Assembly: GCF_000155735.2 (NCBI RefSeq)
Contig: NC_020908.1
Span: forward strand, 3,973,001 to 4,037,000
Origin: Octadecabacter arcticus 238
Lineage (GTDB): Bacteria; Pseudomonadota; Alphaproteobacteria; Rhodobacterales; Rhodobacteraceae
DNA length: 64,000 bases
Direction: 5' to 3'
Positions within the stretch are counted from its first letter, which is position 1. Each line of letters starts with the position of its first letter. The notes below the pieces were generated by a model. That model made no database searches. It was not told the DNA's origin and worked only from the letters and a program-made list of their open reading frames with translations. Positions 43,204-51,523 of this stretch are shown here, piece after piece. The position numbers and the translations under genes are program-made.

Positions 43204-44047
43204 GGGCGCGTTTTGTGAACCTGCGCCTGCCAAAGTCAACCTGACGCTGCATGTGACGGGGCAACGGGCCGACGGGTATCATCTGCTTGATAGTTTGGTG
43301 ATGTTTACGGCGTTGGGTGATGTCGTGACAGTCGCTGCCGCAGAACGCTTGACCCTTACGATAGACGGTCCGTTTTCGGCAGGTCTGACAGCGGACAACG
43401 ACAATCTGGTGATGCGCGCTGCCCGATCTTTCGGTGTCACCAATGGTGCGGCCATTACACTGACAAAAAACCTGCCCGTTGCGTCCGGCATCGGTGGTGG
43501 GTCGGCAGACGCCGCCGCCGCCTTGCGCGCCCTGTCCCGCCTGTGGGGCCTGCCAATTCCTGACAGCGCCACAATCCTGAAACTCGGCGCTGACGTGCCT
43601 GTCTGCATGACGTCCGAATTGTCGCGCATGCACGGCATCGGGGACCGAATCGACACCTTGGGCCCTGCGCCAATGCTCGACATACTTTTGGTGAACCCGA
43701 ATGTGGCTGTTTCGACCGCGCAAGTCTTTGGCGGACTTGCCAGCAAATCAAACGCGCCGATGGCGGCTGACATGCCCGACCCGCGCGACAGAGATGATTG
43801 GGTCACATGGCTTTTGGCCCAGCGCAACGATCTGGAAACGCCTGCTCGGATCGCGGCCCCCACCATTGATGACGTTTTGGGGTCACTGAGCGCGCAGGTT
43901 GGCAGTACATTGGCCCGCATGTCAGGGTCCGGTGCCACGTGTTTTGCATTATTCAAAGATGGCACGAGCCGCGACGCTGCCGCCGCAACATTGCGCCTAT
44001 CGCATCCAACATGGTGGATCGCAGAAACCGGCGCAGCGCCTACTTAA
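43190..44047 (+). CDS. ispE: 4-diphosphocytidyl-2-C-methyl-D-erythritol kinase
   Basis: The 285-residue GHMP kinase phosphorylates CDP-ME in the non-mevalonate isoprenoid pathway. The start EPAPAKVNLTLHVTGQRADGYHLLDSLVMF holds the family's Lys and the substrate loop. The ATP loop is LPVASGIGGGSADAAAALRAL near residue 92, and the C-terminal motif is ARMSGSGATCFALFKD near 240. It overlaps the TPR gene and is convergent with the polyprenyl synthase gene by 8 nt. Function in the same broad pathway as that gene. Confidence 0.95.
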   Translation: MTTTKGAFCEPAPAKVNLTLHVTGQRADGYHLLDSLVMFTALGDVVTVAAAERLTLTIDGPFSAGLTADNDNLVMRAARSFGVTNGAAITLTKNLPVASGIGGGSADAAAALRALSRLWGLPIPDSATILKLGADVPVCMTSELSRMHGIGDRIDTLGPAPMLDILLVNPNVAVSTAQVFGGLASKSNAPMAADMPDPRDRDDWVTWLLAQRNDLETPARIAAPTIDDVLGSLSAQVGSTLARMSGSGATCFALFKDGTSRDAAAATLRLSHPTWWIAETGAAPT

Positions 44048-45041
44048 TTCTGGCGACCACATAATCTGCCAAATCCAACAGCATCAGTTTGATCGGATGA
44101 TCCGGCAGGGGCGCCAACGCCGCCTTCGCTTTTTCCATCCAAGCCAGAGCGTCTGATTTTGTGGCGTCAAGCGTGCCATGTTTGACCAGAAGGCCCAGTG
44201 CAGTTTGCAGATCGCCATCTTCTTGGCGACCTTTTTCAATGGTGCGCACCCAAAAGGCGCGTTCGGTCGCGTCCGCCAGTGCCACGGCCTTAATCACAGG
44301 AAGCGTCAGTTTGCGTTCACGGAAATCATCGCCGACGTCTTTGCCGATGGCGTCCGTACCTGAATAATCCAGCAGATCGTCAACAATCTGAAATCCGATG
44401 CCCAGCGCGTCGCCATAGTCATAAAGCGCCTTTACCAGCGCCTCATCCTGTTGTGCAATGACGCCGCCCACTTCCAAGGCCGCTGAAAACAAAGCTGCTG
44501 TTTTGCCGCGCACGATCTGCAAATAAACCGCTTCGCTCGTCGCCAGATCGCTTGCGGCAGTCAACTGCAAGACTTCGCCTTCGGCAATCGTTGCGGATGC
44601 GTTGGCAAGAATATCCAGCACCCGCAGCGATCCCGTTTCAACCATCAACTGGAACGAGCGTGCGAACAGATAATCGCCAACCAGCACCGACGACGTATTA
44701 TCCCACAACAAGTTCGCCGTGGGCCGCCCGCGCCGCTGCGCACTTTCATCAACCACATCATCGTGCAGCAATGTCGCCGTATGAATAAATTCGACTGTCG
44801 CGGCCAGATGCACGTGATACGGGCCGCCATAGCCACACATCTTCGCCGCCGCCAACGTCAGCATCGGGCGCAGGCGTTTGCCGCCCGCCTCAACCAAATG
44901 TGCCGTCACTTCGGGGATGCGGGGTGCATGTTCGGATGCCATTCGGTCGCGAATCAACACGTTCACGGCGTCCATTTCATCCGTCAAAGCAGCTGCCAAA
45001 CGGTCATGTGGTTTGCTTGCGGCATGGTCTAGGCTCATCAC
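44040..45041 (-). CDS. Polyprenyl diphosphate synthase (quinone side chain)
   Basis: The 333-residue trans-prenyltransferase has both Asp-rich motifs: LLHDDVVDESAQRRG near residue 92 and GFQIVDDLLDYSG near 220, plus GGKRLRPML near 53 and GKTAALFSAAL near 180. It resembles the octaprenyl/decaprenyl synthases (IspB/DdsA) that make the ubiquinone tail used by UbiA. Chain length cannot be told from this sequence alone. Divergent from the DUF2007 pseudogene. Confidence 0.92.
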   Translation of the reverse strand: MMSLDHAASKPHDRLAAALTDEMDAVNVLIRDRMASEHAPRIPEVTAHLVEAGGKRLRPMLTLAAAKMCGYGGPYHVHLAATVEFIHTATLLHDDVVDESAQRRGRPTANLLWDNTSSVLVGDYLFARSFQLMVETGSLRVLDILANASATIAEGEVLQLTAASDLATSEAVYLQIVRGKTAALFSAALEVGGVIAQQDEALVKALYDYGDALGIGFQIVDDLLDYSGTDAIGKDVGDDFRERKLTLPVIKAVALADATERAFWVRTIEKGRQEDGDLQTALGLLVKHGTLDATKSDALAWMEKAKAALAPLPDHPIKLMLLDLADYVVARIK

Positions 45042-45092
45042 AGCTCCGTCAGTTGCTCGACAAAGGGCAGCAATGCACCTTAAGTCATGGGT

Positions 45093-45308
45093 ATGAAAGA
45101 ACTCCTTCGCACCAATGACATCACAATCATCGCCTTTGTCAAAGCCCTTCTGCAGGGCTAGAACATAGAGGTGTTTGAGTTAGACGTAAATATGAGCATC
45201 CTTGACGGATCTTTAGGCATATTGCCGCGCCGTCTGATGGTGCGTCGGGCCGATCATTTCATCGCGACCTCCGTGATGACAGCCAACAACATCGAATTGG
45301 GACTGTGA
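45093..45308 (+). pseudogene. DUF2007-family small protein gene with a nonsense codon
   Basis: The frame ATG 45093 to TGA 45306-45308 reads MKELLRTNDITIIAFVKALLQG, then TAG at 45159-45161, then NIEVFELDVNMSILDGSLG and ILPRRLMVRRADHF. Relatives in this family (putative signal-transducing, about 70 residues) read KGE or GEG at the stop position, so a GAG-to-TAG change is likely. The rest is well preserved, so the change is recent or a sequencing error. The stop overlaps the methyltransferase start (GTGA), which keeps coupling in relatives. Confidence 0.8.
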
Positions 45309-46066
45309 GCACAGGGTCTGAGACGACGTTCGACGCCTTCCTTGGGGGGCGCTTGACGCTTGAGCAACCCACCAAAGGGTATCGGGCCGGTGTCGATCCG
45401 GTGCTTTTGGCGGCAGCCGTTCGCGCGCAGGCCGGCCAATCCGTGCTGGACCTTGGCTGCGGCACAGGTGCGGCCCTGCTGTGCTTGGCAACGCGGGTGT
45501 CGGGTTTGGCGCTTCATGGCGTTGAAGTTCAGCCGCGATACGCCGACCTTTGCCGCGTGAATGCAACGGCAAACAACATTGACACCACGATCTGGACCGC
45601 CGATCTGCGCGACCTTCCATCAGATCTGCGCGCCCTGACCTTTGATCATGTCATGGTTAATCCACCATACTTTAAACGCTCATCGGGCAATTCAAGCCCC
45701 CTACCGGACCGCGACATCGCCTTCGCTGGCGACACAGCGACCGTTAATTGGATCGACACGGCGACGCGGCGGCTCAAACCCAAAGGAACCCTGACGATGA
45801 TCCAAAAGGCGGATCGCCTGCCCGATCTTTTGCGGGCTATTGATGAGCGGCTGGGCGCCATCAACGTCTATCCAATTACTGGGCGGGATGGCCGCGCCGC
45901 AGACCGCATCATTTTGCGCGCGCGCAAAGGCGGCCGCACACCGTTCAAGCTGCACGCGCCAATTCCGCTGCACGACGGCCCGTCACATGTGTCTGACGGC
46001 GATGATTACCGACCCGAGATCGCAGGAATCTTGCGCGACGGCCGCGATTTTTATCTGGCTGATTAA
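45305..46066 (+). CDS. tRNA1(Val) A37 N6-methyltransferase-like protein (TrmN6 family)
   Basis: The 253-residue class I methyltransferase starts at GTG 45305 (MSTGSETTFDAFLGGRLTLEQPTKGYRAGVDPVLLAAAV), a segment characteristic of the YfiC/TrmN6 group. The SAM motif is VLDLGCGTGAALLCLA near residue 47 and the catalytic adenine-binding motif is VMVNPPYFK near 116. KPKGTLTMIQKADRLPDLL follows. It likely makes m6A at tRNA position 37. It overlaps the DUF2007 gene and ends 21 bp before the IS30 copy 2. Confidence 0.88.
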   Translation: MSTGSETTFDAFLGGRLTLEQPTKGYRAGVDPVLLAAAVRAQAGQSVLDLGCGTGAALLCLATRVSGLALHGVEVQPRYADLCRVNATANNIDTTIWTADLRDLPSDLRALTFDHVMVNPPYFKRSSGNSSPLPDRDIAFAGDTATVNWIDTATRRLKPKGTLTMIQKADRLPDLLRAIDERLGAINVYPITGRDGRAADRIILRARKGGRTPFKLHAPIPLHDGPSHVSDGDDYRPEIAGILRDGRDFYLAD

Positions 46067-46087
46067 TAAATCCGCACATCTGGACTT

Positions 46088-47173
46088 CTTGGATTCAAAC
46101 ATCAAGTGCAACGGTTGATTTAAAGGCCACGATTTCGTCGGCCATAGCTTCAGCGGGTGTTCTCCATCCGAGGGTTTTTCTTGGACGGTTGTTCATCAGG
46201 TTTGCAACGTCGTTGAGCCATGTTTGGCTTGCACCGTTCAGGTCAGTTCCTTTGGGCATGAACTGACGCAGCAGTCCGTTGGTGTTCTCGTTGCTGCCGC
46301 GCTGCCAGGGAGCATGCGGATCGCAGAACCAGATATCAATTTTCAATCGTCGCGCCAATTCACGATGGCAGGCCATTTCGGAGCCACGGTCATAGGTCAT
46401 GCTCTTGCGCAAATCAGCGGGTAGTCGTCTCATCTGGCGGGTGAAGCTGTCAAGCGCGGCCTCGGCCCCATTGCCATCCATTTTGCAAAGAATGACAAAG
46501 CGTGTCTTGCGCTCGACCAAGGTCCCCACTGACGAGCGATTGAATGCGCCCTTGATGAGGTCGCCCTCCCAATGGCCTGGTACCAGTCGTGCTTCGATCT
46601 CTTCAGGGCGATTGATAATGCGCAATGATTCCGGGACCATAGCACTGCCCGCCGCTGTCCTGCGCTTGAGCCCACGCTTAGGCTTCGCTTGACGCAACGC
46701 CTCGATCATCGCCGCCTTCAGCCCGCCACGTGGCTGCGCGTAAATCGCGGCATAGATGGTCTCATGGCTCACATGGGCGGATGGATCATCAGGCTTCATG
46801 AGACGCAGTCTCTGCGCAATCTGCTCAGGCGACCAGTGCAGATGTACGAGCTTGCCATGAACGAAACGATAAAGATCGCTCCCCTCCACAAGCTTGCGCT
46901 TGCGGCGGCAGCGCGCGCGCCGGGCATCATAGGCCTGCCGCGCCGCTTGCGGGCAATAGCTGCCGTCTTCCTGCCGACCTCGCGCCAGCTCACGGCAGAT
47001 CGTGCTCGCCGGGCGATGCAAAAGCTGGCCGATCAACCGCTGACTGCTGCCCCTATTATGCTCGGCTAATATCACGCCACGGTCCTCGCTGCTGAGGTGA
47101 TTGCTTCGTATGTCCATCACAACATCCTATGCCCAAAGGGCTCTGAGTGTTGCATTTGAAACTTGAGTCTAAG
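46088..47173 (-). mobile_element. IS30-family element, copy 2
   Basis: The 1086-bp element has the same ends as copy 1 (CTTGGATTC at 46088 and, inverted, CTTAGACTC ending at 47173), in opposite orientation. The flanking triplets are CTT (46085-46087) and CGG (47174-47176), so the 3-bp duplication seen at copy 1 is absent. It separates the TrmN6-like gene from the DUF465 gene. Confidence 0.92.
46095..47117 (-). CDS. IS30-family transposase, copy 2
   Basis: The 340-residue protein matches copy 1 except for five substitutions visible as HLSSED preceded by N instead of K, PADLRKS for PAALRKS, MACHRELARR for MACHPELARR, LLRQFMPKG for LLRQYMPKG and ADEIVAF for ADEIAAF. HTH and DDE motifs are intact. 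It could act on both copies. Confidence 0.94.
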   Translation of the reverse strand: MDIRSNHLSSEDRGVILAEHNRGSSQRLIGQLLHRPASTICRELARGRQEDGSYCPQAARQAYDARRARCRRKRKLVEGSDLYRFVHGKLVHLHWSPEQIAQRLRLMKPDDPSAHVSHETIYAAIYAQPRGGLKAAMIEALRQAKPKRGLKRRTAAGSAMVPESLRIINRPEEIEARLVPGHWEGDLIKGAFNRSSVGTLVERKTRFVILCKMDGNGAEAALDSFTRQMRRLPADLRKSMTYDRGSEMACHRELARRLKIDIWFCDPHAPWQRGSNENTNGLLRQFMPKGTDLNGASQTWLNDVANLMNNRPRKTLGWRTPAEAMADEIVAFKSTVALDV

Positions 47174-47275
47174 CGGTGTTCTGCGCATTGTGTCCGATTG
47201 CTACTGTGCGGCGTGACAGACGCGGGAATCTGTGGTCAAATTTAAGGACTATTTACCGAAGTTAGGAGGATCTAC

Positions 47276-47443
47276 ATGAACTTGACGTCCCACCTGCAGG
47301 AACTCAAGAAAAAGCACGACAACCTTTCGGACGCTGTTGAGAAAGAACAACGCAGTCCGGGCTCCGATGGCCTTGAAGTATCGCGCCTCAAGAAACAAAA
47401 ACTTCACCTCAAACAAGAGATCACGCGACTAACACCTGCGTAG
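47276..47443 (+). CDS. DUF465 (YdcH-like) small protein
   Basis: The 55-residue protein begins MNLTSHLQELKKKHDNLSDAV and continues with RLKKQKLHLKQEITRLTPA, the two-helix coil of DUF465/YdcH proteins. A strong ribosome site, GGAGGA, lies 6 nt upstream of the ATG. Function is unknown. Copy 2 of IS30 ends 102 bp upstream, so its original promoter could be displaced. A hairpin and a terminator follow. Confidence 0.85.
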   Translation: MNLTSHLQELKKKHDNLSDAVEKEQRSPGSDGLEVSRLKKQKLHLKQEITRLTPA

Positions 47444-47451
47444 ACCAAAAC

Positions 47452-47477
47452 GGTGCTGGCGTCGTTGCGCCAGCACC
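47452..47477 (+). repeat. Perfect 10-bp hairpin after the DUF465 gene
   Basis: GGTGCTGGCG, loop TCGTTG and CGCCAGCACC lie 8 bp after the stop. No T-run follows. It may be an RNA-stabilising or first termination stem ahead of the terminator at 47516. Confidence 0.6.
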
Positions 47478-47515
47478 CAAGTTGATGCGCAAACTTTGTG
47501 CAACTGATGTCAAAG

Positions 47516-47540
47516 GCCGCTCCTTGGGGCGGCTTTTTTT
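47516..47540 (+). terminator. Rho-independent terminator
   Basis: GCCGCTCC (47516-47523), loop TT and GGGGCGGC (47526-47533) pair with one G-U, followed by TTTTTTT. Confidence 0.85.
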
Positions 47541-47663
47541 ATGAAAGACCAAAGCCTTGCGCTTGACGCAGAACGGCGTTGCAGAAATGACTGTTTCATC
47601 AGGCAAATGGCCCACATAAGCAAGAGACATGGGAGGAGACCACAAACCCCTCGGAGTGGACCC

Positions 47664-47780
47664 ATGTACAAAGAACTATCACAGTCAGAAGTAAACAAAA
47701 TTATCGCTCAAGCCCACGCAGAGCGCGCCGGTGCATTTGCCCGCATGATCAAAGGCTTGTTCCGTCGCTCCGCAGCTTAA
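47664..47780 (+). CDS. Small basic conserved Rhodobacterales protein
   Basis: The 38-residue product MYKELSQSEVNKIIAQAHAE followed by RAGAFARMIKGLFRRSAA has an amphipathic N-terminal helix and an Arg-rich end. It resembles RSP_7527- or DUF1127-type short proteins of Rhodobacteraceae, which affect RNA turnover or metabolism in relatives; the exact family is not certain. GGAG lies 10 nt upstream of the ATG. A longer upstream frame from 47541 begins in the terminator and is not used. Confidence 0.65.
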   Translation: MYKELSQSEVNKIIAQAHAERAGAFARMIKGLFRRSAA

Positions 47781-47797
47781 ACAGCACGCGAGACGCA

Positions 47798-47826
47798 AAA
47801 AGGGCGGGGTAATTCCCCGCCCTTTT
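47798..47826. terminator. Bidirectional terminator between the small gene and phaB
   Basis: AAAAGGGCGGGG, loop TAATT and CCCCGCCCTTTT form a perfect 12-bp stem with A- and T-runs on both sides. It serves the small plus-strand gene and the minus-strand phaB. Confidence 0.92.
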
Positions 47827-47845
47827 GTTTGTCTGACAGTCCGAT

Positions 47846-48568
47846 CTAGACGAAGAACTGCGCACCGTTCGCAGAAATCGTTGACCCGTTGATGAAGCCC
47901 GACTCGTCGGATGCAAGAAATGCCACGCAACGCGCGATTTCTTCTGGCTCACCCAAACGACCGGCTGGGATTTGGCCAATAATGCTTTCACGGACTTTTT
48001 CCGGCACGGCCATGACCATTTCGGTTCCGATGTAGCCCGGGCAAACTGCGTTGGCTGTGATGCCAGCGCGCGCGCCTTCTTGCGCCAACGATTTCACGAT
48101 ACCCAGATCGCCGGATTTTGTCGCCGCATAGTTGACCTGCGCAAACTGACCCTTCTGACCATTGATCGACGAAATCACGATGACGCGGCCAAATTTGCGT
48201 TCCCGCATACCGGGCCAAATCGGATGAATGGTGTTGAAGACGCCCGTCAGGTTGGTGTCGATAACTTCGTGCCACTGCTCAGGCGTCATCTTGTGGAACG
48301 GCGCGTCGCGGGTGATGCCTGCGTTCGCAACGACAACTTCGATGGGGCCAAGGTCTGCTTCGACCTGCGCGATGCCCGCTTTGGAACTTTCATAATCTGC
48401 CACGTTCCACTTATAGGTTTTGATACCTGTGGCTTCGCTGAACTTTGCAGCGGCGTCATCATTGCCTGCATATGTGGCCGCAACAGTGTAACCGTCGGCC
48501 TTTAGTTTCTTAGAAATTGCTTCGCCGATACCGCGGCTTCCGCCTGTGACAAGTGCAACGCGTCCCAT
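47846..48568 (-). CDS. phaB: Acetoacetyl-CoA reductase
   Basis: The 240-residue short-chain dehydrogenase reduces acetoacetyl-CoA to (R)-3-hydroxybutyryl-CoA with NADPH for polyhydroxybutyrate. The cofactor loop is VTGGSRGIGEAISKKL near residue 7, NAGIT near 88, and the catalytic Ser and Tyr-x-x-x-Lys in VISSINGQKGQFAQVNYAATKSG near 138-155. The C-terminal SDESGFINGSTISANGAQFF is typical. It follows phaA in the same direction, with a hairpin between. Confidence 0.95.
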   Translation of the reverse strand: MGRVALVTGGSRGIGEAISKKLKADGYTVAATYAGNDDAAAKFSEATGIKTYKWNVADYESSKAGIAQVEADLGPIEVVVANAGITRDAPFHKMTPEQWHEVIDTNLTGVFNTIHPIWPGMRERKFGRVIVISSINGQKGQFAQVNYAATKSGDLGIVKSLAQEGARAGITANAVCPGYIGTEMVMAVPEKVRESIIGQIPAGRLGEPEEIARCVAFLASDESGFINGSTISANGAQFFV

Positions 48569-48610
48569 AGTCTTCTCCCTTTAGGATTCTTCTTAGGTAA
48601 TGATGTTATC

Positions 48611-48657
48611 TTTACGAATTGAGCGGCGCAACATTATTGCGCCGCTATTTCGTAAAT
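48611..48657 (-). terminator. Hairpin between phaA and phaB
   Basis: AGCGGCGCAA (48622-48631), loop CATTA and TTGCGCCGCT (48637-48646) form a perfect 10-bp stem. Outer arms TTTACGAA and TTCGTAAA extend the pairing with a small bulge. On the minus strand it lies between the phaA stop and the phaB ribosome site and may cause partial termination or processing. Confidence 0.65.
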
Positions 48658-49833
48658 TTAAGGACGCTCAACACACAGCGCGACACCCATACCGCCACCG
48701 ATGCACAACGTCGCGAGGCCTTTTTTGGCACCACGACGCTTCATTTCAAACAACAGCGTGTTCAAAACGCGGCAACCGGACGCACCGATCGGGTGGCCAA
48801 TCGCAATCGCGCCGCCGTTCACGTTCACAATTGCCGGATCCCAGCCCATTTCTTTGTTCACGGCACAGGCTTGCGCTGCGAAGGCTTCGTTGGCTTCAAC
48901 AAGGTCCAGATCATCCACGGACCAGCCCGCCTTATCCAGCGCCTTGCGCGATGCATAGATCGGGCCGACGCCCATGATTGACGGGTCCAAACCAGCTGTC
49001 GCGTAGGATGCGATGCGGGCCAAAGGCTCAATCCCGCGTTTTTCAGCCTCATCCGCAGACATCAGTATTGTTGCCGCCGCACCGTCGTTCAGACCGGAAG
49101 CGTTGGCCGCTGTCACGGTGCCGTCTTTCATGAAGGCCGGACGCATTTTTTGCATGGCTTCCATCGTCGCGCCGTGGCGGATGTATTCGTCTTGATCAAC
49201 AATGATGTCGCCCTTGCGGGTCTTCACGGTGAACGCTGCAATCTCATCGGCGAACTTGCCAGCCTTTTGGGCCGCTTCGGCTTTGTTCTGGGACGCGACG
49301 GCGAATTCATCCTGCATGTCGCGCGAAATCTGCCACTGCTCTGCAACGTTTTCGGCAGTTTGTCCCATGTGGTACTGGTTGAACGCGTCCCAAAGTCCAT
49401 CACGGATCATGGTGTCGATCAACTGCATGTCGCCCATCTTCTGACCGGCGCGCATGTTTTGCGCGTGGGGCGAAAGTGTCATGTTTTCCTGACCACCAGC
49501 GGCCACAATCGACGCATCACCAAGCATGATATGCTGCGCGCCCAGCGCAACAGCACGAAGACCGGATCCACAGACCTGATTGAGCGACCATGCTGCGGCT
49601 TCTTTGGCCAATCCGGCATTGATATGCGCCTGACGCGCGGGGTTCTGGCCCTGCGCCGCGGTTAAAACCTGACCCAGAATGGTTTCCGACACTTCAGATT
49701 TGTCGATTCCGGCACGGGCGACGACTTCTTCCAGAACGGCCGCACCCAAATCATGTGCGGGCGTGTTGGCAAATGCGCCACCAAAGCTGCCCACAGCGGT
49801 ACGGGCTGCGGATGCGATAACTACGTTGGTCAT
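48658..49833 (-). CDS. phaA: Acetyl-CoA acetyltransferase (beta-ketothiolase)
   Basis: The 391-residue thiolase starts at ATG 49833 ([30 protein letters not shown]...). The acylated cysteine is in [15 protein letters not shown] near residue 88. The catalytic His and second Cys are in [19 protein letters not shown] near 345 and [12 protein letters not shown] near 377. It condenses two acetyl-CoA to acetoacetyl-CoA. A 63-nt upstream extension of the frame has no ribosome site. First gene of phaA-phaB. Confidence 0.95.
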   Translation of the reverse strand: MTNVVIASAARTAVGSFGGAFANTPAHDLGAAVLEEVVARAGIDKSEVSETILGQVLTAAQGQNPARQAHINAGLAKEAAAWSLNQVCGSGLRAVALGAQHIMLGDASIVAAGGQENMTLSPHAQNMRAGQKMGDMQLIDTMIRDGLWDAFNQYHMGQTAENVAEQWQISRDMQDEFAVASQNKAEAAQKAGKFADEIAAFTVKTRKGDIIVDQDEYIRHGATMEAMQKMRPAFMKDGTVTAANASGLNDGAAATILMSADEAEKRGIEPLARIASYATAGLDPSIMGVGPIYASRKALDKAGWSVDDLDLVEANEAFAAQACAVNKEMGWDPAIVNVNGGAIAIGHPIGASGCRVLNTLLFEMKRRGAKKGLATLCIGGGMGVALCVERP

Positions 49834-50018
49834 TAGAAAGGGTCCCCTTTTATTTCCGACAAAAATTGATCGGTTTTTGAGAGCCGAGTGAAACAATACT
49901 CATGAGACTCAAGACTTTCAGCCACCGCTACATCTGCTTAAGACGTCAATGCGGTAATCGCAACGAATTCGCGTCGTTTCACAGACCTATGCAGCAAGAA
50001 CCCGCGATATCATGAACC

Positions 50019-50849
50019 CTAGACCGAGAATTTTGGGACTCCGAAATGGTAGCCCTGAACGCAGTCCACCCCGATAGAGATCAGAAAATCGGCCTCAGCT
50101 TGGCTCTCAACACCTTCAGCCACCGCGAACATTTCAAATTGATGCGCAACCGTGATCAGCGCCTCAGCCAACACTTGATTGTCGGGGTCTTGGTCAATGT
50201 TTCGGGTAAAGTGGCTATCGACCTTTACCAGATCAAAGAAGAAATCCTTAAGATGGCGAAACGCCGTCATTCCCGCCCCGAAATCATCCAACGCAAACGC
50301 CAGACCGTGGGGCTGCATTTCTTCCATGAAACGGATCACGACTTCGGGCAGCTGCATTGCGCTGTCTTCGCTGATCTCAAGAATCAGCCGATCCGCATGA
50401 AACGCAGAACTGACCAATTCACTGTCCAGCACCCGTCGCCAAGCAGCATCACCAAGGGAGCGCGCCGAGACGTTGACGGACAAGCGGGTAGTCGGGTTCT
50501 GCTTCAGAAGCCGAAACGCCAATTTAAGGCTCGCCGCGTCAATGTCACGTCCAAGGCTGGTTTCCTCAATTTCACCCATGAACTGCGCGGCGGGTATGAC
50601 GCGCCCCGTTTCATCCATCACGCGGATCAGACATTCATAAAACGCCACCGGATACCCTGGTTTGGATGTGCAAACAGGCTGCATCGCCAACTGGCAGTTG
50701 TCCGTCGCCAAAGCGGTGCGCACCATCGTCAAAACATCGCAGTCGCGCACGCTGACCGCATATTCCAGCGGGTCTCGTGGCGTCTGGTCGTCCCAAGCTG
50801 CCGAATTGGATTTTAATGCCATGCGTTTGTCCTGTTTGTGCTTTGTCAT
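50019..50849 (-). CDS. EAL-domain protein (c-di-GMP phosphodiesterase-like)
   Basis: From Met at 50849 the protein has 276 residues; an ATG 48 nt upstream is also possible. A single EAL domain fills residues 45-275. The signature is ECL instead of EAL (FYECLIRVMDETGRVIPAA), with the metal-binding Glu kept. The others are in place: SVNVSARSLG (Asn), LILEISED (Glu), ALDDFGAGMTAF (DD), FDLVKVD (Lys), VAEGVES (Glu) and VQGYHFG (Gln). Hence hydrolysis of c-di-GMP is possible. No GGDEF, PAS or signal peptide is seen, so it is cytosolic. The two cysteines near the N-terminus are not conserved sites. Confidence 0.88.
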   Translation of the reverse strand: MTKHKQDKRMALKSNSAAWDDQTPRDPLEYAVSVRDCDVLTMVRTALATDNCQLAMQPVCTSKPGYPVAFYECLIRVMDETGRVIPAAQFMGEIEETSLGRDIDAASLKLAFRLLKQNPTTRLSVNVSARSLGDAAWRRVLDSELVSSAFHADRLILEISEDSAMQLPEVVIRFMEEMQPHGLAFALDDFGAGMTAFRHLKDFFFDLVKVDSHFTRNIDQDPDNQVLAEALITVAHQFEMFAVAEGVESQAEADFLISIGVDCVQGYHFGVPKFSV

Positions 50850-50908
50850 TGCACGCCAGCCTTTAAGGGCTGGTAAACACCGCCGATATCGAGACAACTG
50901 TCAGCATA

Positions 50909-50949
50909 ATGCAGGAGCACACACGTATAACACGCATGCAGGAGCACAC
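50909..50949 (+). repeat. Direct repeat containing a duplicated ribosome site before tag
   Basis: ATGCAGGAGCACAC occurs at 50909-50922 and 50936-50949, 27 bp apart. The second copy ends 1 bp before the tag start codon and holds its AGGAG ribosome site. The first copy creates an in-frame ATG 42 nt upstream. Confidence 0.8.
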
Positions 50950-50950
50950 G

Positions 50951-51523
50951 ATGTCAGACCGTTGCGGCTGGGCTGGATCAGAACCGATCTACACCGACTA
51001 CCACGACACCGAATGGGGCGTGCCTGAATGGGACGGCCGCGCGTTGTGGGAAAAGTTGATTCTTGACGGGTTTCAGGCCGGTCTCAGCTGGATTACAATC
51101 CTGAAAAAGCGCGACAATTTCCGCGCGGCCTTCGTAGGCTTCGACCCCGTTGAAATCGCCACTTGGGGCGAAGAAGACATCACGCGCCTGTTGCAAAACG
51201 AAGGCATTATCCGCCATCGCGGTAAAATCCAAGCCACCATCGGCAACGCGCAGGCCTTCCTGAAGATTGACGACTTTTCAGGGCTGTGTTGGTCCTATGT
51301 CGATGGAAAGCCACTACAAACCAACCGCGAAACCTTGTCTGACGTGCCCGGTTACACCGACATGTCCACCCAGTTTTCCAAGGACCTAAAGAAAATGGGC
51401 TTCAAATTTTGCGGCCCTACCATCGTTTATGCCTGGATGCAGGCCTGCGGGCTGATCAACGATCACCTGACAAATTGCCCACAACACCAAACCTGCCGCG
51501 CCCTCGCCTCACCACCGCGATAG
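50951..51523 (+). CDS. tag: DNA-3-methyladenine glycosylase I
   Basis: The 190-residue enzyme removes 3-methyladenine from alkylated DNA. It starts MSDRCGWAGSEPIYTDYHDTEWGVP at 50951, holding the N-terminal Cys and His of the zinc site and the conserved Trp-Gly-Val. The DGFQAGLSWITILKKRDNFR segment near residue 38 and FCGPTIVYAWMQACGLINDHLTNCP near 155 complete the family pattern, including the C-terminal His and Cys zinc ligands. The stop overlaps the moaE stop region by 15 nt in convergent orientation. Confidence 0.95.
   Translation: MSDRCGWAGSEPIYTDYHDTEWGVPEWDGRALWEKLILDGFQAGLSWITILKKRDNFRAAFVGFDPVEIATWGEEDITRLLQNEGIIRHRGKIQATIGNAQAFLKIDDFSGLCWSYVDGKPLQTNRETLSDVPGYTDMSTQFSKDLKKMGFKFCGPTIVYAWMQACGLINDHLTNCPQHQTCRALASPPR

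Noticed and set aside
42770..43723. 317-codon minus-strand frame opposite the TPR and ispE genes
   Set aside because: Arg/Gln/His-rich low-complexity translation typical of the antisense strand; both sense genes are well supported.
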